A DNA stretch of 64,000 bases from Talpa occidentalis (Eukaryota > Chordata > Mammalia > Eulipotyphla > Talpidae). Of the stretch, positions 47,825 through 58,229 are shown in pieces. Both the position numbers and the translations under genes were made by a program. The DNA lies in NCBI RefSeq assembly GCF_014898055.3, contig NW_023605194.1, positions 101,067,258-101,131,257 on the forward strand, read 5' to 3'. The notes under the pieces were generated by a model, which worked only from the letters and a program-made list of their open reading frames with translations, ran no database searches and was not told where the DNA came from. How positions within the stretch are numbered: position 1 is the first letter of the stretch; every line of letters begins with the position of its first letter.

Positions 47825-48096
47825 GGGCCTCCCTGGTGGCGCAGGCTGTTGAGAGCAGCGCTGTGAAGCTGTCCACAGCCTCTGCGGTGCCGGTTCGATC
47901 CCCACCAGCCGTGGAGCAACCCACATGGCTTAGCAGACCTCTCCTGTCTCGCCCGCTGCTCCCCTCAGCAGTGTATTTCGCCAGTCTGCCTGTTCTGTTC
48001 CCCGCTCTGTCTCTGGTGACTCCTCTCACCCTCCCGTGCATCTGGCCTGTACCCTTGTTCTTGTATAAATAAAATAAGCTTTAAAAAAAAAAAAAA
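47825..48096 (+). mobile_element. tRNA-like SINE copy 15 (subfamily B) with intact B box
   Basis: Full-length SINE: GGGCCTCCCTGGTGGCGC, A-box region TGGCGCAGGCTGTTGAG, a B box GGTTCGATCCC at 47892-47902, GCAGTGTATTTCGCCAGTC, and end TGTATAAATAAAATAAGC plus A tail. Flanks AAAAAGAGCAGGACA (47810-47824) and AAAAAGAGTAGGCCA (48092-48106) form the target duplication with two mismatches. Small frames on both strands are shadows. Confidence 0.95.
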
Positions 48097-48109
48097 GAGT
48101 AGGCCAGAT

Positions 48110-48780
48110 GATGCAAGAAAATAAGTGATGTAACAGTCTTTTCTATAAAATAAAATTGGTATTTTTTTTTTCTGATTGGGGGAATACATTAAAGCACTAG
48201 TCACAGCTAATTAGAATGTTTTAAAATTAATCAGTGATAAATACAAAAACAATTCTAAAAAGAAAAAAAAAAAAGGCCAATCAGAAAAAAGCTCCTTCAG
48301 ATGAGAAAAAGCTATTAAACTTGTTATTAGGTTTTAAATATTTGTAATCACAACCATGTATACCAAATACTGATTCAATCTGAAACATGCTATAACTCTC
48401 AGGTGGATGAAGACAAGAGTAGTATGTGAAGAAAATAAAGATGGGGGGAAAAGCTATAGTCTCATTTTTCATAGCAGTGGGTAAGTTAGGGAGGCTTGAA
48501 CAGATAAAGAACGCAAGGAGGTTGTCATGGGAACCAGGTCATAAAATTGACCACCTGACCAGAAAAACCAGCCCAGTTCTTGGAAAACAGAAGCAGGACC
48601 AAGACACATTCTGTGACAAAAGCCAGCGCCAGAGACCAGACACTCCAGCAGATAACTTATTTAAACTGGTAACCCAAGTAAGAAAATCCAGGGAGTATAC
48701 AAGAGAGACTCAAATCCTTCTTCCCTCACAGAGGTTTATCTCCCCTCTACACCAATATTCCGCTGTCTCCCTATTCCAAG
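48110..48780. other. unclassified, possibly includes the inner end of the L1 5' UTR
   Basis: AT-rich to about 48470. The part 48540-48780 is more complex (ACCACCTGACCAGAAAAACC, AGCGCCAGAGACCAGACAC) and lies in the 129-codon plus-strand frame at 48426-48815, which has no recognisable domain and runs into the L1 5' UTR. It may belong to that element or to an unknown LTR. Confidence 0.4.
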
Positions 48781-48784
48781 AGCC

Positions 48785-49560
48785 AAAAATCCATGGGGAC
48801 CAGACGCTGCAGTAGCCTCTGCTGGAACCTGTCACATCTGCTCCCCTTGGTAGTACCTGCTTCATTGCTTGCGGGTCCTGCTGGGACTGAGCTGCTTCTG
48901 GGGCGGTCCCTGGGGCATGCTGGGGCTACCAAGGAAGGTCGGCTTTCCAGTCGGCTTCCCAGTCTGCACAGTGCCACTGGGGTCTGCCAAGCCTCGCCTT
49001 GGCGAGGGCTGCTTCCAGGCTCCCCCTCCCTGGGCTTGCTGGTACCTGCCAATGCCTTCTGGGGGCAAGTCTGTTTCTGGCACACTCCCCGGAGTTTTCA
49101 GAGGAGCGCGAGGGGCCTACCTTTGTGGATCTGATTCCAGGTGCTGCACCGGAAGCTCAATGAGGCTGTTGCTGCGGAGGCCTGCCGTGGAGGGTCGGCC
49201 TTATTCAGGTCTCGCTGGGGCTCACCTGCCTGCGCCCAAGTCTGCAGAGGTCTGCTTCTGGACACTGACCCAGAGTTCGCCCAAGTCTGCGAAGGCTGCT
49301 GTGCGAGGGCTGTGCCCTTTCCCTTCGGCTGCTTGTAGGGCTGCCGGGCTACCTGGCCCACCTGGCCATCTGCGCTGACTGCCCGCTGGGCCCATTCTGC
49401 TGCTCACTGGGGTCCCTCTCCTCCTGATGTTACTCCCAGTGTGTGCGGTAGTGGCCTGTTTCGCTTTCAGGAGTTTTTGGCTTCATTCTGCTGAAATCTA
49501 GCTGTGAGTGTGCAGAGGTGAGCCCAGCGGCTTCACTCTGCCGCCATCTTGCCCAGCCCA
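48785..49560 (-). mobile_element. L1 5' UTR-like CpG-rich segment without its L1 body
   Basis: Markedly GC- and CpG-rich. Read on the minus strand it begins at 49560 with GGGCTGGGCAAGATGGCGGC, containing the CAAGATGGC YY1-type site found at the very start of many mammalian L1 5' UTRs, and continues with sequence rich in CAGAAGCAGACC words. A 13-base word (CGCCCAAGTCTGC on the plus strand) is repeated at 49233 and 49278. Leftwards there is no recognisable ORF1 or ORF2. Overlapping frames on both strands (up to 169 codons, plus) reflect GC richness. A CpG-island promoter is the alternative. Confidence 0.68.
49545..49556 (-). promoter_or_regulatory. YY1-type site at the L1 5' end
   Basis: GCAAGATGGCGGC on the minus strand (GCCGCCATCTTGC on the plus). 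In L1 elements a YY1 site at the start of the 5' UTR directs accurate transcription initiation. Its place at the outer end of this segment supports both the identity and the orientation. Confidence 0.65.
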
Positions 49561-49810
49561 AAATTTTTAAAAATACAGGATGAATCATACTTGAAGTCTC
49601 ACCCATATCTGATTCACAGGAGGTTTAAATGAGACATCAAATTGATAGTGGAACAAACTAAGACTTTCAGTGAAATAGGAATGGAATAAAGGTATTTTAC
49701 ATGTGCTAAAGCCATGAATTTGGGAGGTCCAGGGGGAGAGGTAATAGGCCAAATATGATCTCAAGAGTCCGTGTTAAATTCTAATACTCAGTGTAATAGC
49801 ATATAGCAAC

Positions 49811-50192
49811 GAGGACAGGATCTCTGTGACTGGAGCAGATGGAGTAAAGGAGGAGAGAGTCCTGGAGCCCTCAGTGGATTTTACAAGCTTTTATTGGGAT
49901 TTACCGGGTACATGGCAGGTAGGGGTACTGGGGGCCTGAGAGGCCTGCCAGCAAGTCTTTACTCTGTCTGGGCTCTCTGGCGTTCTCTGGTTCTCTCTGC
50001 TTCTCTGCTCCCTTGCTTCTACTGGTGACCCCATGATGCCACCCTAATAAGCCCAGTCTTAGCCCAAGTGAATCCCATCTACATATGCCAGGTGCCCGCC
50101 ATCAAGCATGCATTCAGGTCCACAATGATCCATCATCAATCCTAATGGCGGGAGGGCAGAAAAGCCTGATGCTTTTTCACTTACCCTACACA
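49811..50192 (-). mobile_element. retroviral-type solo LTR inserted in a MaLR LTR
   Basis: On the minus strand it starts near TGTAGGGTAAGTGAAAAAGC, has a polyadenylation signal in CCCAATAAAAGCTTG, and ends near CTGCTCCAGTCACA or slightly beyond. Length is about 370-380 bases. AGCA occurs on both sides (about 49806-49809 and 50191-50196), which may be the target duplication, but the exact ends are uncertain. No retroviral gene accompanies it, so it is a solo LTR. I do not name the family. Confidence 0.62.
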
Positions 50193-50296
50193 GCAGTAGG
50201 AGGTTGGGGTTCGGGGTGTGATTAGGTCATGGAGCTCTGGTGTGTAGAATTAGTGTCCTTGTAAAACAGTTCCTCACACCTTCTGACTTGTGAAGA

Positions 50297-50318
50297 TACA
50301 CACACACACACACACACA
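50297..50318. repeat. (CA)n microsatellite
   Basis: Eleven CA units in a row, inside the MaLR LTR. Confidence 0.95.
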
Positions 50319-50489
50319 AAAAGACAGCCATCTATGAGCCAGGAAGCTGTTCCTCACCAGATACTGAATCTACCAGTGCCTTGGTCTTGACTTCTCAGCC
50401 TCCAAAACTGAGAAATACATGTTGTTTATAAAGCCACCCCATCTCTGGTATTTTGTTAAAGCAGCCCCAATGGTCTAAAACAAGGACTT

Positions 50490-51330
50490 CAGAAAATTCT
50501 GGGTCCTACTAAATAAATTTAAGGAAACTGGAGGAGACATTGTAATTCCTGCTGTTATAACATAGCAAGAACTGTGCCCCTTCAGTGAGACTGTTAAGTA
50601 CAAAAGCTGGAAAGTGAAGAAAAAGTATAAACTTATTTTTTAGATATATGTAGGTATATTCCAGAGGAGACATCAGAAAAATAGGAATCAGGCACTTGAA
50701 AAATGGTGATAGAGACATGAATATAGAAAGCATAAAAATGTTGCCTTTTATTATATTGTTCTGTTATTATTAAACTATGAAATATCAAACTAGGTGATTA
50801 CATAGTTTTCTTGTTTTTTTAAACTATGTAAAAGTATTAATTTGATAAAGATAAAATAAATTTAGAAAATAAAATTCTAAATAGCATGGAAAGGACATAG
50901 AGGACGTCCCACCTGCATTTGAGGGTAGTCAAGTAACATGGAGAGTCTGTGGCAGTCGTTCTATGAGGCAACAAAAATTATACCAGCAAAAACACCAAAA
51001 AGCTTCAAAACACTTACAAAATTTCAGTCACAAATAATCTTTTATCTTCTTGCAAGTTATAACCTCTGTGGAATTCATATTCAACATTAGCAAAAAGAGA
51101 ACATTGTACTAAACCATGTCTCAATATTTTTCACTTCTAATATGTGTAAGTTTTATGTCTAGTTTGCAATAATTAGTGTTTCTAATAGACTAGCACTTTA
51201 ATTCTCTTATTTGCTTTCATTTTTCTACACAAACTTGGCATTATCTGAAGCACATTTTGTGTGCATTTGTGTATATGCAGTCTTTTAATCTGCCTCTACC
51301 CCAATGTAAAACATATGGCAAAGAATATTT
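50490..51330. other. no recognised feature
   Basis: AT-rich sequence without a supported gene or repeat. Confidence 0.5.
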
Positions 51331-51334
51331 AACA

Positions 51335-51430
51335 ATTATCACTGTGTCTTATTTATCACTTTATTGTATGGAACTAGAATAGATTCTAACACATAGTAGG
51401 CATTCAATAAATATTTGAATAAATAAATTT
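51335..51430 (+). repeat. L2 3' tail
   Basis: TTATTTATCACTTTATTGTATG, then TAACACATAGTAGGCATTC and AATAAATATTTGAATAAATA: the usual 3' end of an L2 copy on the plus strand. Confidence 0.72.
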
Positions 51431-51434
51431 TGTC

Positions 51435-52550
51435 AAATTCAAAAAAGTGTATGATAATACCACTGCTTAGCATTCACTCTTCTTAGCTTCAAACTGACAA
51501 CAGTGCAAGAGATATAGGATCAATTGTGACTGAAACTTTGTAAGTAATCGAGCTAGAATATATATGCAAGTTTACATCAAATTGTTTATAGTCTTCTAAC
51601 ATAATGTCAATAACTTAATTTGTATGCAAAATATTTTTCTTTCCTTGACAAAACTCAGTTCTGTGAGCAATATTCTTATAACAGTATGCAATATACACTG
51701 GGTTTTGTGTTTCAACTTCTTTTTCTTTGTATACACAGGTTCTCTGTGACATTGAAGAGTTTGTTAAACAATTGTGCTAAATGGTCACAAACTGGCACTT
51801 CAGCTATTAGTTTTTAATTCTATTTCATATCACTTATTAAGCAATAGAGAAGACAACTTTAATTTCATTATGTTCATTATTTGACTCATCTGGGAACCAA
51901 GTAAAAATGCTCTAGATATCTTTGATGTTCAGTAAAAGAACCCCATATTCCTGAGTGAATACAATTCAAAAAATCAAGTGTGTATTCTGGATAGTTAACA
52001 TTAATACTTGACTAGCATTTAAACAAAATTAACCACATCAAAATGAATTAAGGATAATCTTAGATATGCCAGCTATCTGTCTCTAGAGATTTACGTAGCT
52101 CTGATCAAATTGTAAAGGGAAAAATAATGATTTGGGAATAAACTGCATGAATTCTCAGATCACTTTACATAACACTGGTCTTCATTATTAATCAAAGATC
52201 TGAATCTTGCTTTTTGGGGAAGATATTTCTTTTCTCTAGTGTTATACATTTACTTACTTTGATGAAAATAAAACCACTCAAAGAAAATCAGAAAGATTTT
52301 TCTCCAACAAAATTATGTATCTATTAAAATACATAGATTGCCCTTACTTTGGACTTTCTTTTCTCTTTTACTTTCCCCTTTCTTTCTTTGTATAATTTAG
52401 TCAAAAAAGTCATCAGAGACCTTTCACTTCTCTTTGTCATTCCCCTTCCCAATACTTGTTTGAGGCATCCCAAGGAGTTAGGCACCCTTGCAAATGGATA
52501 TCCAAACGAGGTTTGGGGGAGCAGCTCTAAGGGAACTTTTTTTTAATTAA
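51435..52550. other. no recognised feature
   Basis: AT-rich, short frames without domains. Confidence 0.5.
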
Positions 52551-52559
52551 ATAGAGTAT

Positions 52560-52890
52560 TAAATAAAGTTATTGAAATAGCACTGTTTTGTAGCATTATA
52601 TAGGTTTCAGGTATACTGCATTGTCATTTTATATCTGTGTGCATTACTTTAAGCTCCCCACTAAAGGTCTAGCTTCTTCCATCCTCCTCCACACAATTGC
52701 CCCATTTTACCTCATTTGCCCACACCCCCTGTTCTTCCCTTCTCATAACAACTATTTTGTTCTGATAGTCTACGAGTTTGTTTTGTTTTATATGTCCATT
52801 TGTTTTCTTTATATTTCACATATGAGTAAAAGTATATGGCATTTGTCTTTCTTAGTCCTATTTATTTGACTCAGCATAAAACTCTCAGGC
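52560..52890 (-). repeat. L1 3' UTR fragment
   Basis: Antisense L1 3' UTR: AGGTTTCAGGTATACTGCAT, a pyrimidine-rich block with CCCACACCCCCTGTTC, CTCATAACAACTATTTTG, TCTACGAGTTTGTTTTG, then TTCACATATGAGTAAAAG. It is eroded and truncated near 52890. The frame at 52621-52869 is a shadow. Confidence 0.85.
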
Positions 52891-52899
52891 CTAAGGTGT

Positions 52900-53900
52900 T
52901 TTTTAAGTGGATTAATTTCAGAGGTATTGAACACATGCAAATGCAAGTCAGGTTTCTCACTTAGAAAAGGGAACTATAAATATTGAAAGGAGAATTGGAA
53001 TGAATTTGTGAGTGTGGGTTATAACCGGAAGTTTTGAAATGAACCTAAACTATTAATGTGAATTAAGGTAATAGAAAAAAATACATGTATACTCTCCCCC
53101 TCACTTTACAAAAGACCAATGAGCTATTCATGAAGCTGTTATCTCCATGTCGTTTCTTGCTAAATGTACTGATTTCATAAATATATAGAATCCTTTGTCT
53201 TTTGAAACTGTGTATTATATTTTAGACTGAATCTACCTAGTAAACATTGAATAACAAACCAAAACAATGTGTATATAAGTATGTATGCGTGTACATATAT
53301 GTGTAATATACCACATCTGTATTATTTTTTTCCAACTGATTAGTCAACTGAGTGGGATTCAAGTCAGTTAGCACACCTCAGTTATTATTTCTTGGTTACT
53401 AATCACCAATGTCCACTAACAGGAATCAGGATTTATTAAAGAAATGCCTTATTTTCAGTTGACTAGGGCAAGAAAAATACAAATTAGAACATATTGATAT
53501 ACAGGGAAATAAAGGCATTATCACAAAAAATTATGGGAAAATGTAGAAAGTGACACAGAAACCAGTTTTAAGTTATACCACTGGCCAGATTTATGTTAAT
53601 TTGAGCAACAAAATAGACAGTGGTGTTGTTAATTCATATTTTATATAAAGAATAATTAGAAAAACATCATTTGGTAAAAGTCGGAGAAATAAATGTTTTA
53701 GGTAAGAATCGCAATGGATGCTACAATTACTGAGTGAAAGATTGGTAAGTTAAATTTATATACTCTCAGTGCCTCCTCTCAAAATACCAAGAAAATTATC
53801 TATTATAAAAAATAATAACTTTATGGAGAATGCATTATTTTAATCAAGTGATCAGAATAAAAATCACTAGTAATAAGAATGGGAATATTGATATTGTAAG
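52900..53900. other. no recognised feature
   Basis: AT-rich sequence without a recognised gene or repeat. Confidence 0.5.
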
Positions 53901-53904
53901 CACT

Positions 53905-54170
53905 TACCAGATAAGATGTCATAAGAGAACATAGCAACACCACAATATCAAAAAGGCAACCTAAGTTCTGGGAGAAGATATTTACACCTCACATGTCTGA
54001 AAACATATAAGTAACTCATATAAGTAATTTAATATGTAAAATGGTATCCAGAGACCACTTTAGCCATATATCAATTCACATACTTACAAAAAAAAAAAAA
54101 ATCACTGTAGCATTGATCATAATAGCTAAGACTAAGAAATCAGCTAAAAGTCCAAAAGTTTTATCTGGTC
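53905..54170 (+). repeat. L1 ORF2 fragment (diverged)
   Basis: CAAAAAGGCAACCTAAGTTC, GGGAGAAGATATTTACACC, then the AAAAATCACTGTAGCATTG and TAATAGCTAAGACTAAG words fit the late part of L1 ORF2 in order, with a gap between them. Divergence is high. Confidence 0.6.
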
Positions 54171-54204
54171 AAGTTAAAGAATAGAATTTTTATATTTTTT
54201 TTAA

Positions 54205-54705
54205 ATGGGCTTTCATGGGTTTCTATGAGCTGTCTATGAGCTGGCCACTCATGGGCAACTGTGACCTACTTGCTATCTGCAAATCGCAGCAGAGCATGCC
54301 TTGACTACCTACCGACAATAGTTCGTATCACAAGGCAGGCCCAGGGACACCTAGGCTGCTGTTAACCTGGTTATGTGACTAACTCCTTGGTGATCTCAGA
54401 ATAACTCTGCCTGTGATAACATCAAGTATTTTGCTGACGCAAATGTCTCTTGAGTATGACTACAATGTTCCCTTTTCCGTCCCTTGTAAAACTTTGTCCC
54501 CCATTCAATCTCACCCTCGGACCTTATTCCTCATACCATTGTCACATGATGAGCTTTTACTGGCCTGCATGCTTTCAATAAATGGCACAAGAACTTCTGC
54601 TCAAGCAGCAGTCTTTCCTTGCAAACCTGCTCCACAACTGTGGTGTAGCTCATAGCTCATCACCTTCCCGCCACAAAAGTTGCAACAAAGTCCTATTGCA
54701 ACAGG
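54205..54705 (+). repeat. possible LTR of unknown family
   Basis: About 500 bases of more complex sequence between AT-rich flanks. It has a TATA-free upstream half, then CTTTCAATAAATGGCACAAG, which resembles a polyadenylation signal followed by an R/U5 segment (AAGCAGCAGTCTTTCCTTGC). Ends near GCAACAAAGTCCTATTGCAACA. No clear TG...CA ends or target duplication were fixed. It could also be another type of element. Confidence 0.45.
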
Positions 54706-54709
54706 CTTT

Positions 54710-57700
54710 CTATATATTATGGGGGTGGGGGGTGGGGTGTATAGAAAAAAGAAGTTTGGTCAATATAGTCAGGATCCCATAAGTAAACACATTGCTACAA
54801 CTCTAAAAATTGTTTTTTGAATGATGAAATTGTGGGTAATTCTTCATTTCTCATTTGTAAGTTTTGTGTTTTCTGAATTTTCTGTTATAAATTTCTCCAG
54901 CCAATAAAATCAGTGGAATATGTTAATTTCATTTTGCATATGAAACATATATTTTAATGGTTTCCTTTCTGTTAGCCCAGGTATCACATTTCTTAGAAGA
55001 CTTTTATAGGTTGAGAGGAAATTGAGGCTGTATTTACTCTCAGAAGTAAAATTGACTCATTTTAGTTCCTATATTTGTATCAGGTTGGCTTCAATGCTAG
55101 CAGAGATTAATGGGTGATTCTTTATCTATGGTTTTCCAGGTCTGCCTTATTTTAGAAGCAAAGAACTGTGCGAAGCATCCTTCCATTTTATGTCCCTGTT
55201 CCACCAAAGACAGTTAACTTTTTCAAGGAAAAAAGCCCCTGATTTTGCCTTTTGCAAATATTCTCCAACAAAGCTTTGTGACTGACAATTAGCTCGTTCT
55301 TCTTATTTACCAATTTCTATATGACTTTAGATTCAAAAGAAAAATCGTTCATTAAAATGACTTAATTCTATGAATCTGTTACTTAAATACTCAAATTGAT
55401 GGTTAACATCATCATAGCCTGTAGAATTTTAAATTACTATATTAGTATTCCCAGACTTCCCTTAAGTATGGAATACCACATCTAAATATTTAGAACATAA
55501 TTGTCACTTGAAATTAAATGGTAATTCCATAAATTAAACTCTGGGCAATAAGTAATATAATGTGAATGAAATTGCACTACTTCCATAACATTAAATATAA
55601 TATGATTTCCTGAATCTCTCACTAATCTATTAAGTTCTTATTGCATGGCAACTGTGCATATTATTATATTCTCTGCTAGATAGGATGAGATACTTGGAAA
55701 ATTGATTTTTTTTTCTCTCTTATTGGTTAAATAGTGTGAAAGTCAAAATAGTGGAATGCTTATTTCTAAATTAAACTGAAACATGTCTTTGCTTAAAACT
55801 AAAGATAATAAAATTTCTTTCCCTAAAAAAAAAAAAAAAACATTATTAAGTAGCACAACAGGGCAAGCATACTCAGTTTTTCATTAGCATTTCTAATTAT
55901 TGTTCATGGTTGAGACTCATTCCTCCAGAGTCACAAGGACCTGTAGATTATTACAGTTAATTTTGATGAGAAACTGATAAGATGAAAAGAAAAAATATTG
56001 TGTGCTTTTTATACTGTTAGTATCACCCCAAATGTAATCACATTTCCATAGCCTCCTAAGTCGTAGAAGCAATCTATAGTCTATAAGCCAAATAGATGAA
56101 GTTAATGAGTTGTGTCTTGAGCCAATAAATAGAAAAAGAAAGGAAGGAAGAATTGTCAGTATGTCACCATGATGAACCTATTACTATTAGTGGAGAATCT
56201 GAATTAACTATAAGGTGACCTTGGCACTATATCCATTCCCTTCCTGGGACATAATATAGTGATTACACTTCCATGCCATTACCATAGTGTTGTTTTGTCA
56301 TTATTACAGAGAATCTGAAGCATTTTTCAATTATTAGTAGGAGAAAGGGTTAAAATGGGAGAGAAAAGATTCCAAATTTTTCAAGGAAAATGTTTTCCCT
56401 TCAAGAAAACCAAATTTTGCCCGAGCTCTGTTAATAATGCAAGAGGTTCCATAGCCCCATCTAGTGGTCAAGAGCTCATTCACTGCAGAAATCACAGAGA
56501 TCAGTCGCTCTAGAGTTAAGATGTATGATTTCAGTAACGGTGGAGCAGCTGTTGTGTTCCTAGCTAGGAAGATAAAAGATAAGCATGCCACATTAAACAT
56601 AAGCTTAATATTAAACAAGTATCTGTCTATTTAGTAAATCTTAAAATAATACAACTAAACTCATCTCCAGAACTAAACTCATTTAGTTGTTACTTTATTT
56701 GTATAGCTGAAGTCTTATTTAACAATTATTTCTAGCATTTACAGAAACCTCAAGTGGCTATGAGTAAAAAGCTTGATAACAGAATCATGTAAACAGATCT
56801 TGATATTTCAGATAATGTTAGCATTGCTTTAATCTCATAAATGAAATAAAACCTCAATGAATCTTTATAACTAATTCTGTATCTTGGTCAACTTGTAATA
56901 CTTAAGTTTATAATCATTCTAGAATGTTCAGAGGCAAATAAACAGAACATATCTCCAAACAACCCACATATGACCATCCTCACCACAGTCCAAATATTTA
57001 AAGATTCCAACTTTCAAGTTACTCATATACCAATTTTCAACATGAAAATCTCCCTAAAATCTTGTTTATAATTAGAAATGATTTTTTAAATATTGTATTA
57101 CAGAAATTAAAAAGTCAGTGAGTGCACAAAGCTATTGTGAGTTTCTCCTTAGGCAGCAATATGAGCTGAAGCATCTAGAGGCTGAAAAGTAAGTCCATTA
57201 AGAACAGCATGTCCTTCAGGAGGTTATCAGGGACTGTGTCACTGATACAGTATCATGTAGTGTAAAAAGCAGAAGAGTACACAACATACTAACCAGCTGT
57301 GAGGCTTCCACTGCTCAGAGATGTTACATCTGGCCTCTTAAGCGGTTTCACAGGCATCATCAATAAACCATAATCAGCATGTAATGGTCCGACAAGATCA
57401 CCAACAAGAAGAGCCTGGAAGCCAGCCAGTCCATCAGCACTGACGGTTCACTGCAATTTAGTCCTCCTGAGCTGGACATGTTTAGAAAATGGATGACAAC
57501 AAGGAGTACAGGGAGCAACTGTCGGGAGGAAAAAGTGGCAAGAGACCAGCAGGAAAAGGAGGAAATATGCCACAATGGTGAGAGGAGCTTAAACAAGGCC
57601 AGACAGTAGTTTGGGCAATTCATTGAGTACTTGTTATAGAGTTAATGCTGTGGGCATGTATAGCCATATATAAACATCGAGAATCACACAGCGAGAGTCA

Positions 57701-57975
57701 TAATCATTTGCAAGATATAAGAATATAACTAAAAACAACTGCTAAAATATTCATAGGTTAGTCTATTTAGGATTCAAGAATGCAATGCATCTTCTATACA
57801 TTCAATATTGATAATGATTATTAATTTTGATTTTATGTACCTACACAGAATATTCATGAGTTTCAATCAACCATGGATTAAGACTCTTGACCCTCTCTTT
57901 AGTTGCCAAGGAACAAATGTGAATCAATGAATGTCAAAAAAGACTGTACTATAAACTTCCACTTGTAAAATAAGT
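54710..57975. other. no supported gene; unclassified
   Basis: Mostly AT-rich. The part 57170-57640 is less AT-rich, with an 87-codon minus-strand frame (57360-57623) lacking a domain I recognise. A G-rich patch lies at 54720-54738, and an AATAAA-plus-A16 pattern at 55807-55840 resembles the end of a small retrocopy, though no body is recognisable. Confidence 0.4.
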
Positions 57976-57984
57976 CATAAAGAA

Positions 57985-58225
57985 GTAATATATACAGCTT
58001 GGCAACTATAATTATTAATACTGTATTGTGTGTTTGAATGTTGCTGAAAGATCAAATCTTAAAAGCTCTCATCACAAGAAAAATAAATTTATTTTTATTT
58101 TCTAATTAACTAGAATTATCATGGTAATCATTGCACAATACATACAAATATTGAATCATTATGTTACACTTGATACTAATGCAATGTTACAAATTGATTA
58201 TGCCTCAATTAAAAAGACTGTATCA
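57985..58225 (+). repeat. L1 3' terminus
   Basis: ACTGTATTGTGTGTTTGAATG, GATCAAATCTTAAAAGCTCTC, TCATGGTAATCATTGCACAA, ACTTGATACTAATGCAATG, then GATTATGCCTCAATTAAAAAG. These are the words of the L1 3' UTR end, as in the copies at 2.3 and 15.2 kb. Confidence 0.9.
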
Positions 58226-58229
58226 GTTT

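Larger units (their letters stand above)
49720..50482 (+). repeat. MaLR (MST/MLT1-type) LTR interrupted by another LTR
   Basis: Left part: AATTTGGGAGGTCCAGGGG... through AAATTCTAATACTCAGTGTA; right part from about 50195: AGTAGGAGGTTGGGGTTC, GTGTGATTAGGTCATGGAG, AATTAGTGTCCTTGTAA, ATCTATGAGCCAGGAAGC, ACTGAATCTACCAGTGCC, GCCTCCAAAACTGAGAAATA, TTGTTTATAAAGCCACCCC and the terminus near AATGGTCTAAAACAAG. The two parts join in the expected order around an inserted LTR, and a (CA)n run (50297-50318) has grown inside. Confidence 0.85.

Noticed and set aside
47892..47902. Functional tRNA gene, because of the A and B boxes
   Set aside because: The boxes belong to SINE copy 15; no cloverleaf with a paired acceptor stem and anticodon arm is present.
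48426..48815. 129-codon plus-strand frame as a gene
   Set aside because: No recognisable domain, starts in AT-rich sequence and ends in the L1 5' UTR segment; no splice or promoter evidence.
48869..49378. 169-codon plus-strand frame, the longest in the window, as a gene
   Set aside because: It lies in the GC-rich L1 5' UTR-like segment, where stop codons are rare by composition; two other frames on each strand are open over the same bases, and no domain is visible.
54720..54738. Second G-quadruplex array on the plus strand
   Set aside because: Only three clearly separated G runs are present, so the usual four-run pattern is met only by splitting one run.
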